Assembly (NCBI GenBank): GCA_948144175.1
Contig: CANXME010002537.1
Location: 124,001 to 188,000, forward strand
DNA length: 64,000 nt
From: Closterium sp. NIES-65
Lineage: Eukaryota > Streptophyta > Zygnematophyceae > Desmidiales > Closteriaceae
Direction: 5' to 3'
The translations under genes were made by a program, and so were the position numbers. Every line of letters starts with the position of its first letter. The stretch's first letter is position 1. Below the pieces are notes generated by a model, which searched no databases, was not told the DNA's origin, and saw only the letters and a list, made by a program, of their open reading frames with translations. Shown in pieces: positions 30,350 through 42,527 of this stretch.

Positions 30350-31255
30350 CCCTTTCGGCCCCGTCTCTCCGCCCTTGCGGCCTCGTCGCGCCGCCCTTGC
30401 GGCCCCGTCGTGCCGCCCTTGCGGCCCCGTCACGCCGCCCTTACGCGGCCCTGTCACGCCGCCCTTGCGGCCCCGTCGCGCCGCCCTTGCGGCCCCGTCG
30501 CGCCGCCCTTTACGCGGCCTCATCGCTGCCCTTCCCTTCGGCCCCGTCACCGCCCTTTCCCGGCCTCGACGCCCGCCCTTACAGCGGCCCCGTCGCCCGC
30601 CCTTCAGCAGGCCCCGTTGCCCGCCCTTTCAGCGGCCCCACCGCCGCCCTTTCAGCGGCCCCGTCGCCGCCTGCCCCTTCAGCGGGCCCCGTCGCCGCCC
30701 TTTCAGTGGCCCGTCGCCGCCCTACCAGCGGCCTGTCGCCCGCCCTTTCAGCGGCCCCACCGCCGCCCTTCTAGCGGCCCCTCGCCCGCCCTTTCACCGG
30801 CCCCACCGCCGCCCTTCCAGTGGCCCGTCGCCCGCCCTTTCAGCGGCCCCACCGCCGCCCTTTCAGCGGCCCCGTCGCTGCCCGCCCATCAGCCGGCCGC
30901 GTCGCCGCCCTTTCAGCGGCCCAACACCACCCTTCCCTCGGCCCGTCGCCGCCCTTTCAGCGGGCCGTCACCGCCCTTTCAGCGGCCGGTCACCGCCCTT
31001 CCGCGGCCCCGTCGCCGCTCAGCCGCCCAGCGCCCGAGCCGCCGAGCAGCCCAACCGCCGAGCAGCCGAGCCGCCCGACCGCCAAGCCGCCCAGCAGCCG
31101 AGCCGCCCAGCCGCCGAGCCGCCCAGCAGCCGAGCCGCCGAGCCGCCGAGCAGCCGAGCCGCACTGCAACCGAGCCGCCCAACCGCAGAGCCGCTGAGCC
31201 GCCGAGCAGCCGAGCCGCCCGACCGCCGAGCCGCCGAGCCGCCCGACCGCCCCAC
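30350..31255 (+). repeat. two-part GC-rich leader repeats of TE-E
   Basis: 30350-31015 repeats GCGGCCCCGTCGCCGCCCTT-like units of 17-24 bp. 31016-31255 changes to CCGAGCCGCCGAGCCGCCCA-like repeats up to the gag region. Confidence 0.8.
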
Positions 31256-31329
31256 TTACCCGGTAAGAGCAGAGTCTCTGCCACTGCACTGCCCAGCCCC
31301 ACTGTACTCACTGCCTGTCTACTGCTGTT

Positions 31330-34300
31330 ATGGCCTCCCCTAGCGTTCTCACCTTTGACGCCGAGGGTCGGGCAGTTGACTTTGAGGTCTGGGTAGATGA
31401 TCTGCAGCTTTTCTTGCAGTGCGACAGGGCAGACGGCCTCTCTCTGTTTGACCTCACTTCTAGTGCCTCTCCTGCCCTTGCTGCTCATGCTGACGCCACT
31501 GTTCGCTCACAGTGGGCCACACGCGATGCTGCTGCTCGCCTTGCTATGCGCCGCCACTTACCGACCACTGAGCGTGCACACTTTAGCCAGTACAAGAGTG
31601 CTCAGACCTTGTACGACGCTGTAGTTGCACGCTACTCTTCCCCTGCCACTGCTGCACTGAGCTGCCACATGCTACCGTACCTCTTCCCTGACCTTGCTTC
31701 CTTTCGCACAGTCGCTGACCTCATTACGCACCTCCGCACTAGTGACACTCGCTACCGCGCTGCGCTTCCTGCTGAGTTCTGCGCCAAGAACCCCCCCCCC
31801 ACATGTACATCACCCTCTACTACATAGTCACCCGGCTCCCTAACTCCCTCCGCGTAGTCGGGGACCACTTCCTCTCAGTTTGCCCCACCATCCTCACCGT
31901 TGACCTCCTTGAGAAGGCCGTCCTAGCAATAGAGAAGAGCATAGTCGCTGTAGGGGCCTCTCGTGGTGACCCTCGCACCCCCGTCTTTGAGGGGTGTTCT
32001 CCCTCCCCCCTCTTGCCCTCTGTTGCCTCTGCTGCTGCGGCCAACCTCGTTGGTTTCGAGTCGGTCGGCGCTGCGTCTGCCCCGAGCGGGAGACGCCGCA
32101 CCAGCAAGGGCAAGGGGGGCAAGGGCGCTGGAGGGGCTGGAGGGGGCGGTGGAGGTGGAGGTGGAGGCAATGGAGGGAGGGGGGGTGGTGGTGGGAGTGG
32201 TGCCGGGGGTGGCGGTGGCGGCGGCAGCAGTGGAGGCGGCGGAGGCGGTGGAGGTGGCGGAGGGAGCGGAGGCGGCGGAGGTAGTGGAGGAGGTGGAGGT
32301 GGAGGAGGCGGCGGAGGCGGCGGCGGCGGCGGAGGCGGCGGTGGTGGAGCGGGTCGCGACTCTGCGCAGAGGAGTGGCGCCGGTGGTGGCCAGCACCAGC
32401 AGCAACGGAGTGGTGTGACCCTGTCCCCTCAGCAGCTTCGTGAGTGGTACACTGCGCGTCAGCCCGGTGGGGGTTTTGGTCCCTGCGCTTACGTCCTTCG
32501 TACCGGCGACCGAGCTGGTGAGCAGTGCGGAGGCCCGCACTCCACCCGGCGCTGCTTTGGTCGCCTGACAAACGCGTGGCGTCGCCACTTCCTTGAGGCG
32601 TCAGAGATCCCTCGCTGGGGAGATCTGTCCAAGGCCGGGGTTGCTATCTTTGATCTTGACTTTGATGCTATTCTTGCTGCCATGTATGCTGATGATACTA
32701 GTGTTGCTGGTGACTGTTACCTGTGTGTACCGCCTGACCCGGGCATTGAGGCTGCTGCTCTAGGTACTGGTGAGGCTGCTGCTCTAGGTGCTAGTGCGTC
32801 TACTTCCCCAGGTGCCAGTGCGTCTTCCGCCCCAGGTGCTGGTGAGCCTGCTCTCTCAGGTACTACGTCGGCTCAGGCCTTCCACACCTTCACCCTGGAC
32901 TCGGGTGCGTCCCGCTCCTTCTTTCGAGACCGCACCACTCTTACGCCGCTTAGTCGGCCGGTTGCAGTCTCCCTGGTAGACCCCTCTGGGGGTGTTGTCC
33001 TTGCTAGCTTCTCCACTGTCCTACCGTGCCCGGAAGCCCCCTCTTGCACCCTGTCTGGTCTCTACCTCCTCTCGTTCTCTACGAACTTGGTGAGTGGAGC
33101 GGACCTACAGGATAGGGGGATTGACCAGTTCACTCCTGCGAGTCAGCGAGTGACCCACTGCACGTGTGCTCGGACAAGCCGACACTTGGCCACGTTCACC
33201 CGTCAGCCAGGGTCGAGCCTGTACACCCTTACTACTGAGTCTCCTCCGGTTGCTGAGTCTGCCCAGGTAGCTGCGTCGAGTCAGGTGTTTGCTGCGGCGT
33301 CCAGGTCTGGTCCTAAGTCTGCCCCGTGCTCGTGTCGTCTACTGTCCCACCAGACACTTCTTTGGCACCAGCGCCTTGGTCACCCCTCCCTGCCTCGTCT
33401 CTAAGGCATGGCCTCCCGTGTCCTTGTCTCTGGTCTCCCACGGTCCCTCCCTCCCCTTCCTCCGGGGCTTGGCCCTACCTGCGTCCCCTGCGTCGAGGGG
33501 CGACATCGCGCCGCCCCTCACTCCTCCGAGTTTCCTCCGACAGAGGCTCCGCTGCAGACTCTCCACATGGACGGGTGGGGCCCAGCCCGCGTCAGTGGGC
33601 AGGGACGAGAGCGGTTCTTTCTGCGGGTGGTTGACGACTACTCGCGTTACACCACAATCTTCCCCTTGCGCAGCAAGGGTGACGTCACTGAGGTGTTGAT
33701 CGACTGGATCCACGCAGCTGGTCTCCAGCTCAGATAGAGTTTCGGCTCGGACTTTCCTGTTCTGCGTCTGCACTCGGACAGAGGCGGTGAGTTTTCCTCT
33801 GCCCGTCTGGGAGCCTTCTGTCGTGCACAGGGCATCCGCCAGACCTTCACGCTTTCGACCTCTCCACAGCAAAATGGGATTGCTGAGCGCCGCATTGGCA
33901 TGGTCATGGACGTCGCGCGTACGTCCATGATGCATGCGGCTGCCCCCCATTTTCTGTGGCCGTTTGCGGTTCAGTACGCGGCGCATCAGCTCAACCTTCA
34001 GCCTCGGGTCTCCTTGCCAGAGACCTCCCCCGCCTTGCGGTGGACAGGGAAGGTTGGCGATGCGTCTGCGTTTCGGGTCTGGGGATCTCGGGCGTTTGTC
34101 CGCGACTTGTCTGCGGACAAGCTGCCCCCCCGTGCTGTTCCCTGTGTCTTCCTTGGCTTCCCCCCTGACGCGCATGGGTGGCAGTTTTACCACCCCACCT
34201 CGCGTCATGTTCTGTCCTCCCAGGACGTCACCTTTGCGAGTCGGTGCCTTACTACCGTGTCTTCCCCTACCGCACTGCGCCCCTCCCTCCGCCGCCGCTC

Positions 34301-36791
34301 TTCCTTGCACCAGGTCCTCCCCAGGTAGACCCCCTCCCCCCTCAGGGTCCTGCCCCGTCAGGTGTGTCCCAGGTAGACGCAGTCGAGCCCGTCGAGGTAG
34401 CTGTTGACTCTGGTGCTGCTAAAGGTGCTGAGCCTGCGGGTGCTGGGTCTGGGGGTGCTGAGTCTGGGGGTGCTGAGACTGGGGGTGCTGAGCCTGGGGG
34501 TGTTGAGCCTGGGGGTGCTGAGCCTGGAGGTGCTGAGCCTGGGGGAGCGGAGCCTGGGGGTGCTGGGTCTGCTCGTGTGGCCGCAGGCGGTGCTTCGTCG
34601 AGGCGGGAGCTGCTCTCTCCACAGGAGCTGCGCGAGTGGTTTGCCCGCCGCTGGAGACGTGCTGCTGAGACTGGGGGTGCTACTGGAGCTACTGGAGTTG
34701 GTCCTGCTAGTGCTGCTGGCGGTGCTGGTGTTGCTGGAGGTGGAGCTGCTGGGGGTGTTGGCGCTGGTGTTTCTACTGGTGCTGGTGCGTCTTGGGGTGG
34801 TGCTGAGGCTGCTGGTGCTGACGGTCCTACAGGAGTTGGTGCTGCTGGACCTGGAGCTGCTGGGGGTGTTGGCGCTGGCGGTGCTGCTAGCGCTGGTGCC
34901 TCTGAGGGTGCTGGAGTTGGCACTGTTGGAGCTGGAGGTGCTGCCTGCGCTGGTGCTCCCGCTGGGGGTCCTGGTGCCGTTCTTGCTGGTTCTGGAGGCG
35001 CTGAGCGGCCGCGGCCGTACTTCGTTCCGCTCCTGGAGCAGGTTCTTGGTCTCCTACCCTCTCCTGGTCCTGCTCCTCCCTTAGAGTGTCCACAGCCTGC
35101 CAGTTGCAGTCACAGTTACAGCACGCCTCCCCGCTACCTGCTCCTTCTCCCTACACTGGTCCTACTTGAGGTCCTGCTGAGCGTCGTAAGCCTGCGTCTT
35201 GTCCTGCGTCGCCTGTTCCTGCTGCTCGCACTAGTCGTCGTGCTGCGCGTCCGCGTCCTCCTGCGGTCCCCGGCACACACCAGAGTCCTTCACTGCTCTT
35301 CTGCGTGTCCCGTTGCCGTCTCCTCTAGAGTCCTCTCTTCCTTCTCTTGCTGACCCGGAGTCTGACTCTCTTCGTGCTGCTAGTCCTTCGGTCACGCGCC
35401 TTCTTGCCACTGTTGTCACTGACCCTTCCTTTGAGTCCACTGCTGTGTCTGTCCTAGTTGCTGAGCTTGTCGACTTCGCTGCTCGCTGTCGTCTAGACTA
35501 CGCTGCTAGTCTCGTTGCTGAGTCTGAGTCTGTTGCTTCGTCCTTCGGGGGTGAGTGTGCTCTTAGCACGCAGGTCCTTGAGGACAGGCAGGAGGAGTTC
35601 CAGTGCCTTGCGGCTGCTTTGCCCCATCTCGTGTCCAAGCTGATTGCCCCTGAGGGAGACCCGGATGCACCAGACATCCCGGCTCCTCGATCGTACGCTG
35701 AGGCGATCGAGGGTCCCTACTCCTCTCAGTGGCAGTCAGCCATGGATGCAGAGATGGCTTCCTGGAAGTCCACAGGCACCTACGTCGACGAGGTTCCCCC
35801 ACCTGGGGCGAACATCGTCAGTGGCATGTGGATTTTCAGGGTGAAGCGGCCGCCGGGTTCTCCGCCTGTCTTCAAGGCGCGTTACGTGGCTCGAGGCTTC
35901 AGACAGCGGCAGGGAGTTGACTACTTTCAGACCTTCTCTCCCACCCCGAAGATGACCACTCTTCGGGTGCTGCTGCACATAGCCGCTCAGCGCGACTACG
36001 AGCTTCACTCTCTTGACTTCAGCACAGCTTTCCTGCAGGGCAGCCTGCACGAGGAGATCTGGCTGCGCCGCCCTCCTGGCTTCACCGGGTCGTTTCCTCC
36101 TGGTACCCAGTGAAGCCTCCGACGGCCAGTCTACGGTCTTTCCCAGGCGCCCCGTGAGTGGCACGACACACTGAGGACTACACTTGCGGCTCTTGGGTTT
36201 GCTCCTTCTACAGCCGACCCGTCGCTGTTTCTGCGCACCGACACCTCTTTGCCGCCGTTCTACATCCTCGTGTACGTCGTCGACTTGGTCTTTGCCACTG
36301 CTGACACTGCTGGACTCGCCCACGTGAAGTCCGAGCTGCAGAAGAGACACACGTGCACAGACCTGGGTGAACTGCGCAGCTACCTTGGCTTGCAGATCGC
36401 CCGGGACAGAGCACAGCGCACCATTACCCTGACTCAGTCACATATGGTGCAGCAGGTCCTTCAGCGCTTCGGCTTCACGTACTCCTCGCCTCAGGCCACT
36501 CTGCTGTCTACTTGCCACTCGCTCTCAGCTCTGCCTTCGGATGAGTCCGTAGAGCCGAATGGCCCGTACCCAGAGCTTGTTGGCTGCCTCATGTACCTGA
36601 TGACCTGCACACGACCTGACCTTGCATACCCTCTTAGCATCTTGGCACGCTATGTTGCTCCTGGGAGACACAGACCAGAGCACATGGCTGCAGCGAAGAG
36701 GGTGTTGCGCTACGTGTGCAGTACGTCGGGCATGGGGCTAGTGCTTGGAGGGCGACGTCGAATAGTCCTCACAGGTCACGTTGACGCTTCT
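31330..36791 (+). pseudogene. TE-E Gag-Pol remnant, 5' part
   Basis: It starts [21 protein letters not shown] frameshift lies in a C run at about 31790-31800. The second frame carries the glycine-rich tract (32110-32350), [10 protein letters not shown], the Cys/His motif and protease [11 protein letters not shown], and ends in TAA at 33402-33404 within the pre-integrase region. Integrase follows with TAG at about 33735 and a frameshift at about 34235. RT begins in the frame from 35313, has TGA for the Trp of GTQW at 36111-36113, and its catalytic YVDD reads YVVD at about 36275. RNase H is cut at VLTGHVDAS by TE-F. Many independent breaks make this one of the older elements of the nest. Confidence 0.88.
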
Positions 36792-36924
36792 TGAGAAGAT
36801 TAGAACGAGAATGATGTGAACTGTGAATGAAGCGAGTACAAATATGAAACCCTAGTTGGGTTGTACCCCCTATGGGATACCCCACTATAGCCTACACAAT
36901 AGCATAAGCTAAAATGTTCTGACA
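36792..36924 (-). repeat. 3' LTR of TE-F
   Basis: 133 bp with CTTCT directly to its left and the polypurine tract (CACCCCCATAG on the + strand) to its right. Confidence 0.9.
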
Positions 36925-37155
36925 CACCCCCATAGGCGAAGTGGGGGAGAACAAGGGGTCACAAGACCAGTCAAGCAAAGCAAAGCAAAGCTCAGGGTGG
37001 ATCACAAAGTCACCACACATTCCGAGCACAAGTTCAAAGGCCAAAAGGCCAGTTCACATGCAAGAGCACATATCTATATATATACAAGGCTAAGCAAGCA
37101 AGAGCAGGAGTATATATATGTGACAGTACAAGCAAGGTCAAAAAGTGAGCAAGTG

Positions 37156-39282
37156 AGGCAAGACAGGCACAAGACCCAGCTGAGTGCAGAAGCGCTAATG
37201 ATCACAAGGCGCAAGTGCCTTGGTGAAAACATCAGCAGTGTTGGCCTCAGAGGCCACGTACGCAAGCCGCAACTGTCCACGCTGCTGTAGCTCACGAGCA
37301 AGAAAGTAACGGAGAGCAATGTGCTTTGTCCTGTGCTCCAGTCGCTGCTCTCGACACAAGGCCAGCATGGCCTTGTTGTCTACGTACAGGACTGGAGGAG
37401 AACGAGGCGGCTCTCCAAGGTCGGTCAGTAGGTAGGTGAGCCAGCGAAGCTCCTGGGCAGCCATAGCCCCGGCGTAGATCTAAGCCTCACAACTGGAGCC
37501 GAGAACAGAAGACGAGCGGGTAGCCCGCCACGAAACAGAGCCGGAACCAAGACTGAAGGTGTAACCCTGTGACGACCGCTGCGTAGCCTGGTCGTCAGCC
37601 CAAGAAGCGTCCGCGTGCCCAGTGAGGACCACTGGACTCCGCCCTCCAAGCACTAGCCCCATGCCCGACGTACTGCACAAGTAGCGCAACACCCTCTTCG
37701 CTGCAGCCATGTGCTCTGGTCGGTGTCTCCCAGGAGCAACGCGCCTTGAAGACAGGCGGAGAACCCGGCGGCCGCTTCACCCTGAAGATCCACATGCCAC
37801 TGACGATGTTCGCCCCAGGAGGGGGGACAGCGTCAACGTAGGTGCCTGTGGACTTCCAGGAAGCCATCTTTGCATCCATAGCTGCCTGCCACTGAGAGGA
37901 GTAGGGACCCTCTATCGCCTCCGCGTAAGAGCGCGGAGTCGGGATGTCAAGTGCATCTGGGTCTCCCTTAGGGGTAAGCAGTACGGACACGAGATGAGGT
38001 GAAGCAGCTGCCAGACACTAGAACTCCTCTTGCCTGTCCTCAAGGACGTCCGTGCCAAGGGCACACTCACCCGCGACGGACGGAGGACAGACAGACTCAG
38101 ACTCAGCGACAAGACTAGCAGCGTAGTCTAAGTGACAGCGAGCAGCAAAGTCGACGAGCTCAGTAATGAGAGCAGACGCAGCAGTAGACTTGAAAGAAGG
38201 GTCAGTGACAACAGTAGCAAGGAGACGCGTGACAGTAGGACTGGCAGCACGAAGAGAGTCCGACTCAGGGTCGGCAAGTGCAGGAAGAGAGGACTCAGGA
38301 GGGGAAGGCAAAGGGGCACGCAGAGGAGCAGTAGACGGACGCAGAGACATCCGGCGCGTGCCAGGGACAGGAGGAGGACGCTGGCGCGAACTGCAACCAC
38401 TAGCGCGAGCAGCTCTAACAGGCGACGCAGGACGAGACGTAGGCTCACGACGCTCAGTAAGACCTCCAGTAGGACCAGCGTAGGGAGAAGGAGCAGGCAG
38501 AGGGAAGGCAGGCTGTAGCTGTGACTGTGACGGGACAGGCTGTGGACACTCTAAGGGAGGAGGAGGATCAGTAGAAGGAGGAAGACCAAGAACCTGCTGC
38601 AGGAGTGGAACAAAGTACGGACGAGGCCGCGTGACGACGCCAGAAGCAGCAGGGACAGAACCAGTACCCTCAGCAGGAGCACCCGCTCCAGCAGCACCTC
38701 CAGCAGCACGAGGAGCACCCCCAGTAGGACCGCCAGCGGTAGTCTCAGCGCCAACACCCTCAGCAGCACAACCTCCAGTCGAACCCGTAGGCCCAGCAGC
38801 TCCAGTACTCCCAGTACGAGCACCTCCGGGACCCGCGACCGCAGCACCCTCAGCAGCCGAAGAACCTCTAGCACCAGCAGTACGGCGCCAGCGCCGGGCA
38901 AACCACTCGCGCAGCTCCTGTGGAGAGAGTGGCTCCCGGCGAGAAGAAGCAGCCGGAGAACCTCCAGGCGGAGCACCTCCACTCCCAGCACCCCCAGGCG
39001 TTGCACCTCCAGGCTCAGCACCCCCAGGCGTAGCACCCCCAAGCTCAGCACCCCCAGGCTCAGCACCCCCAGGCTTAGTACCCCCAGGCTCAGCACCCCC
39101 GGACGCTGTACCCCCAGGCTGAGCACCCCCAGACTCCGCACCCCCAGGTCCAGCACCCCCAGGCTCAGCACCCCCAGCAGCACCAGAGTCACCAGTGACC
39201 TCGACAGGCTCGACTGCGTCTACGTGGGACACACCTGAAGGGGCAGGACCCTGAGAGGGGAGGGAGTCTACCTGGGGGGGAC
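37156..39282 (-). pseudogene. TE-F original 3' part: linker, truncated RT, RNase H
   Basis: The linker ORF (38018-39232) has PGGAE-type repeats and [16 protein letters not shown] and ends in TAG at 38018-38020 where relatives have Gln (EEFQCLAA). RT starts with [17 protein letters not shown] and [14 protein letters not shown], but at 37740/37741 a 773-bp stretch present in the neighbouring units is missing; the break has AAC on both sides. It removes the RT core including YIDD. RNase H (37156-37740) follows with stops at EA*IYAGAM (about 37481) and DH*RFC (37195). Confidence 0.85.
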
Positions 39283-42200
39283 TGTGAAAACAAAGAACGA
39301 GAATGGATGACTATGAAGTGAAGTGAATACAAATAGGAAACCCTAATGTGTTGTACCCCCTATGGGATACCCCACTATAGCCTACACAAATAGGTAAGCT
39401 ATATGTTCTGACACACCCCCATAGGCAAAGTGGGGAGAACAAGGGGTCACAAGACCAGTCAAGCAAAGCAAAGCAAAGCTCAGGGTGGATCACAAAGTCA
39501 CCACGCATTCCGAGCACAAGTTCAAAGGCCACAAGGCCAGTTCACATGCAAGATCATATATAGAGATATACAAGAGCAAGAGTATATATATGCGAAGGTA
39601 CAAGCAAGGTCAAGAGGAGAGCAAGTGAGGCAAGACAGGCACAAGACCCAACTGCGTGCAGCAACGCTGATGATCACAAGGCGCAAGTGCCTTGGTGAAG
39701 ACATCAGCAGTGTTGGCCTCAGAGGCCACGTACGCAAGTCGCAGCTGTCTACGCTGCTGTAGCTCACGAGCAAGAAAGTAGCGAAGAGCAATGTGCTTCG
39801 TTCTGTGCTCCAGTCGCTGCTCTCGACACAAGGCCAGCATGGCCTTGTTGTCTACGTACAGGACTGGAGGAGAACGAGGCTGCTCTCCAAGGTCGGTCAG
39901 CAGGTAGGTGAGCCAGCGTAACTCCTGTGCAGCCATAGCCCCAGCGTAGATCTCAGCCTCACAACTGGAGCCGAGAACAGAAGACGAGCGGGTAGCCCGC
40001 CACGAGACAGAGCCGGAACCAAGGCTGAAGGTGTAACCCTGTGACGACCGCTGCGTAGCCTGGTCGTCAGCCCAAGAAGCGTCTGCGTGCCCAGTGAGGA
40101 CCACTGGACTGCGCCCTCCAAGCACTAGCCCCATGCCCGACGTACTGCACAAGTAGCGCAACACCCTCTTCGCTGCAGCCATGTGCTCTGGTCGGTGTCT
40201 CCCAGGAGCAACATAGCGTGCAAGAATGCTAAGAGGGTATGCAAGGTCAGGTCGTGTGCAGGTCATCAGGTATATAAGGCAGCCAACAAGCTCTGGATAC
40301 GGGCCACTCGACTCTACGGACTCATCCGAAGGCAGAGCTGAGAGCGAGTGGCGAGTAGGCAGAGGAGTGGCCTGAGGCGAGGAGTACGTGAAGCCGAAGC
40401 GCTGAAGGACCTGCTGCACCATGTGTGACTGAGTCAGGGTAATGGTGCGGCGTGCTCTGTCCCGGGTGATCTGCAAGCCAAGGTAGCTGCGCAGTTCACC
40501 CAGGTCTGTGCATGTGTGTTGCTTCTGCAGCTCGGACTTCACGTAGGCGAGTCCAGCAGTGTCAGCTGTGGCAAAGACCAAGTCGTCGATGTACACGAGG
40601 ATGTAGAACGGCGGCAGAGAGGTGTCGGTGCGCAGAAACAGCGACGGGTCGGCAGTAGAAGGAGCAAACCCAAGAGCCGCAAGCGTAGTCCTCAGTGTGT
40701 CGTGCCACTCACGTGGCGCCTGGCGGAGACCGTAGACTGGACGCCGGAGACTCCACTGGGTACCAGGAGGGAAAGACCCAGCGAAGCCAGGTGGGCGGCG
40801 GAGCCAGATCTCCTCGTGCAGGCTGCCCTGCAAGAAAGCTGTGCTGAAGTCGAGAGAGTGGAGCTCGTAGTCACGGTGAGCAGCAATGTGCAGCAGTACC
40901 CGAAGAGTGGTCATCTTCGGGGTGGGGGAGAAGGTCTGAAAGTAGTCAACTCTCTGCCGCTGACTGAAGCCACGAGCCACGTAACGCGCCTTGAAGACAG
41001 GCGGAGAACCCGGCGGCCGCTTCACCCTGAAGATCCACATGCCACTGACGATGTTCGCCCCAGGAGGGGGGACAGCGTCAACGTAGGTGCCTGTGGACTT
41101 CCAGGAAGCCATCTTTGCATCCATAGCTGCCTGCCACTGAGAGGAGTAGGGACCCTCTATCGCCTCCGCGTAAGAGCGCGGAGTCGGGATGTCAAGTGCA
41201 TCTGGGTCTCCCTTAGGGGTAAGCAGTACGGACACGAGATGAGGTGAAGCAGCTGCCAGACACTAGAACTCCTCTTGCCTGTCCTCAAGGACGTCCGTGC
41301 CAAGGGCACACTCACCCGCGACGGACGGAGGACAGACAGACTCAGACTCAGCGACAAGACTAGCAGCGTAGTCTAAGTGACAGCGAGCAGCAAAGTCGAC
41401 GAGCTCAGTAATGAGAGCAGACGCAGCAGTAGACTTGAAAGAAGGGTCAGTGACAACAGTAGCAAGGAGACGCGTGACAGTAGGACTGGCAGCACGAAGA
41501 GAGTCCGACTCAGGGTCGGCAAGTGCAGGAAGAGAGGACTCAGGAGGGGAAGGCAAAGGGGCACGCAGAGGAGCAGTAGACGGACGCAGAGACATCCGGC
41601 GCGTGCCAGGGACAGGAGGAGGACGCTGGCGCGAACTGCAACCACTAGCGCGAGCAGCTCTAACAGGCGACGCAGGACGAGACGTAGGCTCACGACGCTC
41701 AGTAAGACCTCCAGTAGGACCAGCGTAGGGAGAAGGAGCAGGCAGAGGGAAGGCAGGCTGTAGCTGTGACTGTGACGGGACAGGCTGTGGACACTCTAAG
41801 GGAGGAGGAGGATCAGTAGAAGGAGGAAGACCAAGAACCTGCTGCAGGAGTGGAACAAAGTACGGACGAGGCCGCGTGACGACGCCAGAAGCAGCAGGGA
41901 CAGAACCAGTACCCTCAGCAGGAGCACCCGCTCCAGCAGCACCTCCAGCAGCACGAGGAGCACCCCCAGTAGGACCGCCAGCGGTAGTCTCAGCGCCAAC
42001 ACCCTCAGCAGCACAACCTCCAGTCGAACCCGTAGGCCCAGCAGCTCCAGTACTCCCAGTACGAGCACCTCCGGGACCCGCGACCGCAGCACCCTCAGCA
42101 GCCGAAGAACCTCTAGCACCAGCAGTACGGCGCCAGCGCCGGGCAAACCACTCGCGCAGCTCCTGTGGAGAGAGTGGCTCCCGGCGAGAAGAAGCAGCCG

Positions 42201-42527
42201 GAGAACCTCCAGGCGGAGCACCTCCACTCCCAGCACCCCCAGGCGTTGCACCTCCAGGCTCAGCACCCCCAGGCGTAGCACCCCCAAGCTCAGCACCCCC
42301 AGGCTCAGCACCCCCAGGCTTAGTACCCCCAGGCTCAGCACCCCCGGACGCTGTACCCCCAGGCTGAGCACCCCCAGACTCCGCACCCCCAGGTCCAGCA
42401 CCCCCAGGCTCAGCACCCCCAGCAGCACCAGAGTCACCAGTGACCTCGACAGGCTCGACTGCGTCTACGTGGGACACACCTGAAGGGGCAGGACCCTGAG
42501 AGGGGAGGGAGTCTACCTGGGGGGGAC
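39283..42527 (-). repeat. 3,245-bp chimeric tandem unit, copy A
   Basis: From left to right: a TE-G-type LTR (39283-39413), its polypurine tract and 3' tail, RNase H and RT, then the TE-F-type linker up to GGGAC. Every frame I compared on both strands is identical to copy B, exactly 3,245 bp away. The left ~930 bp (LTR to RNase H) match TE-G exactly; the remainder matches the TE-F type. Confidence 0.9.
39610..42477 (-). pseudogene. linker-RT-RNase H polyprotein fragment in unit A
   Basis: Two frames in register separated by TAG: linker 41263-42477 (PGGAE repeats, [14 protein letters not shown], ending EEF*) and RT-RNase H 39610-41235. RT is otherwise complete with [20 protein letters not shown] and an intact YIDDLVFA; RNase H has [11 protein letters not shown] and [18 protein letters not shown]. 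The stop replaces Gln of EEFQCLAA. There is no gag or integrase, so the fragment cannot act alone. Confidence 0.85.

Noticed and set aside
30095..31396. 433-residue plus-strand ORF before TE-E gag
   Set aside because: Leader repeat translation running through LTR, PBS and leader; gag begins in a different frame at 31330.
2136..41265. Stop codon reassignment (TAA/TAG read as amino acids), because many transposon frames run in register through TAA or TAG
   Set aside because: The intact polyprotein of TE-G and the long frames of TE-C use no internal TAA or TAG, and the stops replace different residues in relatives (Gln, Arg, Trp). Ordinary decay explains them.
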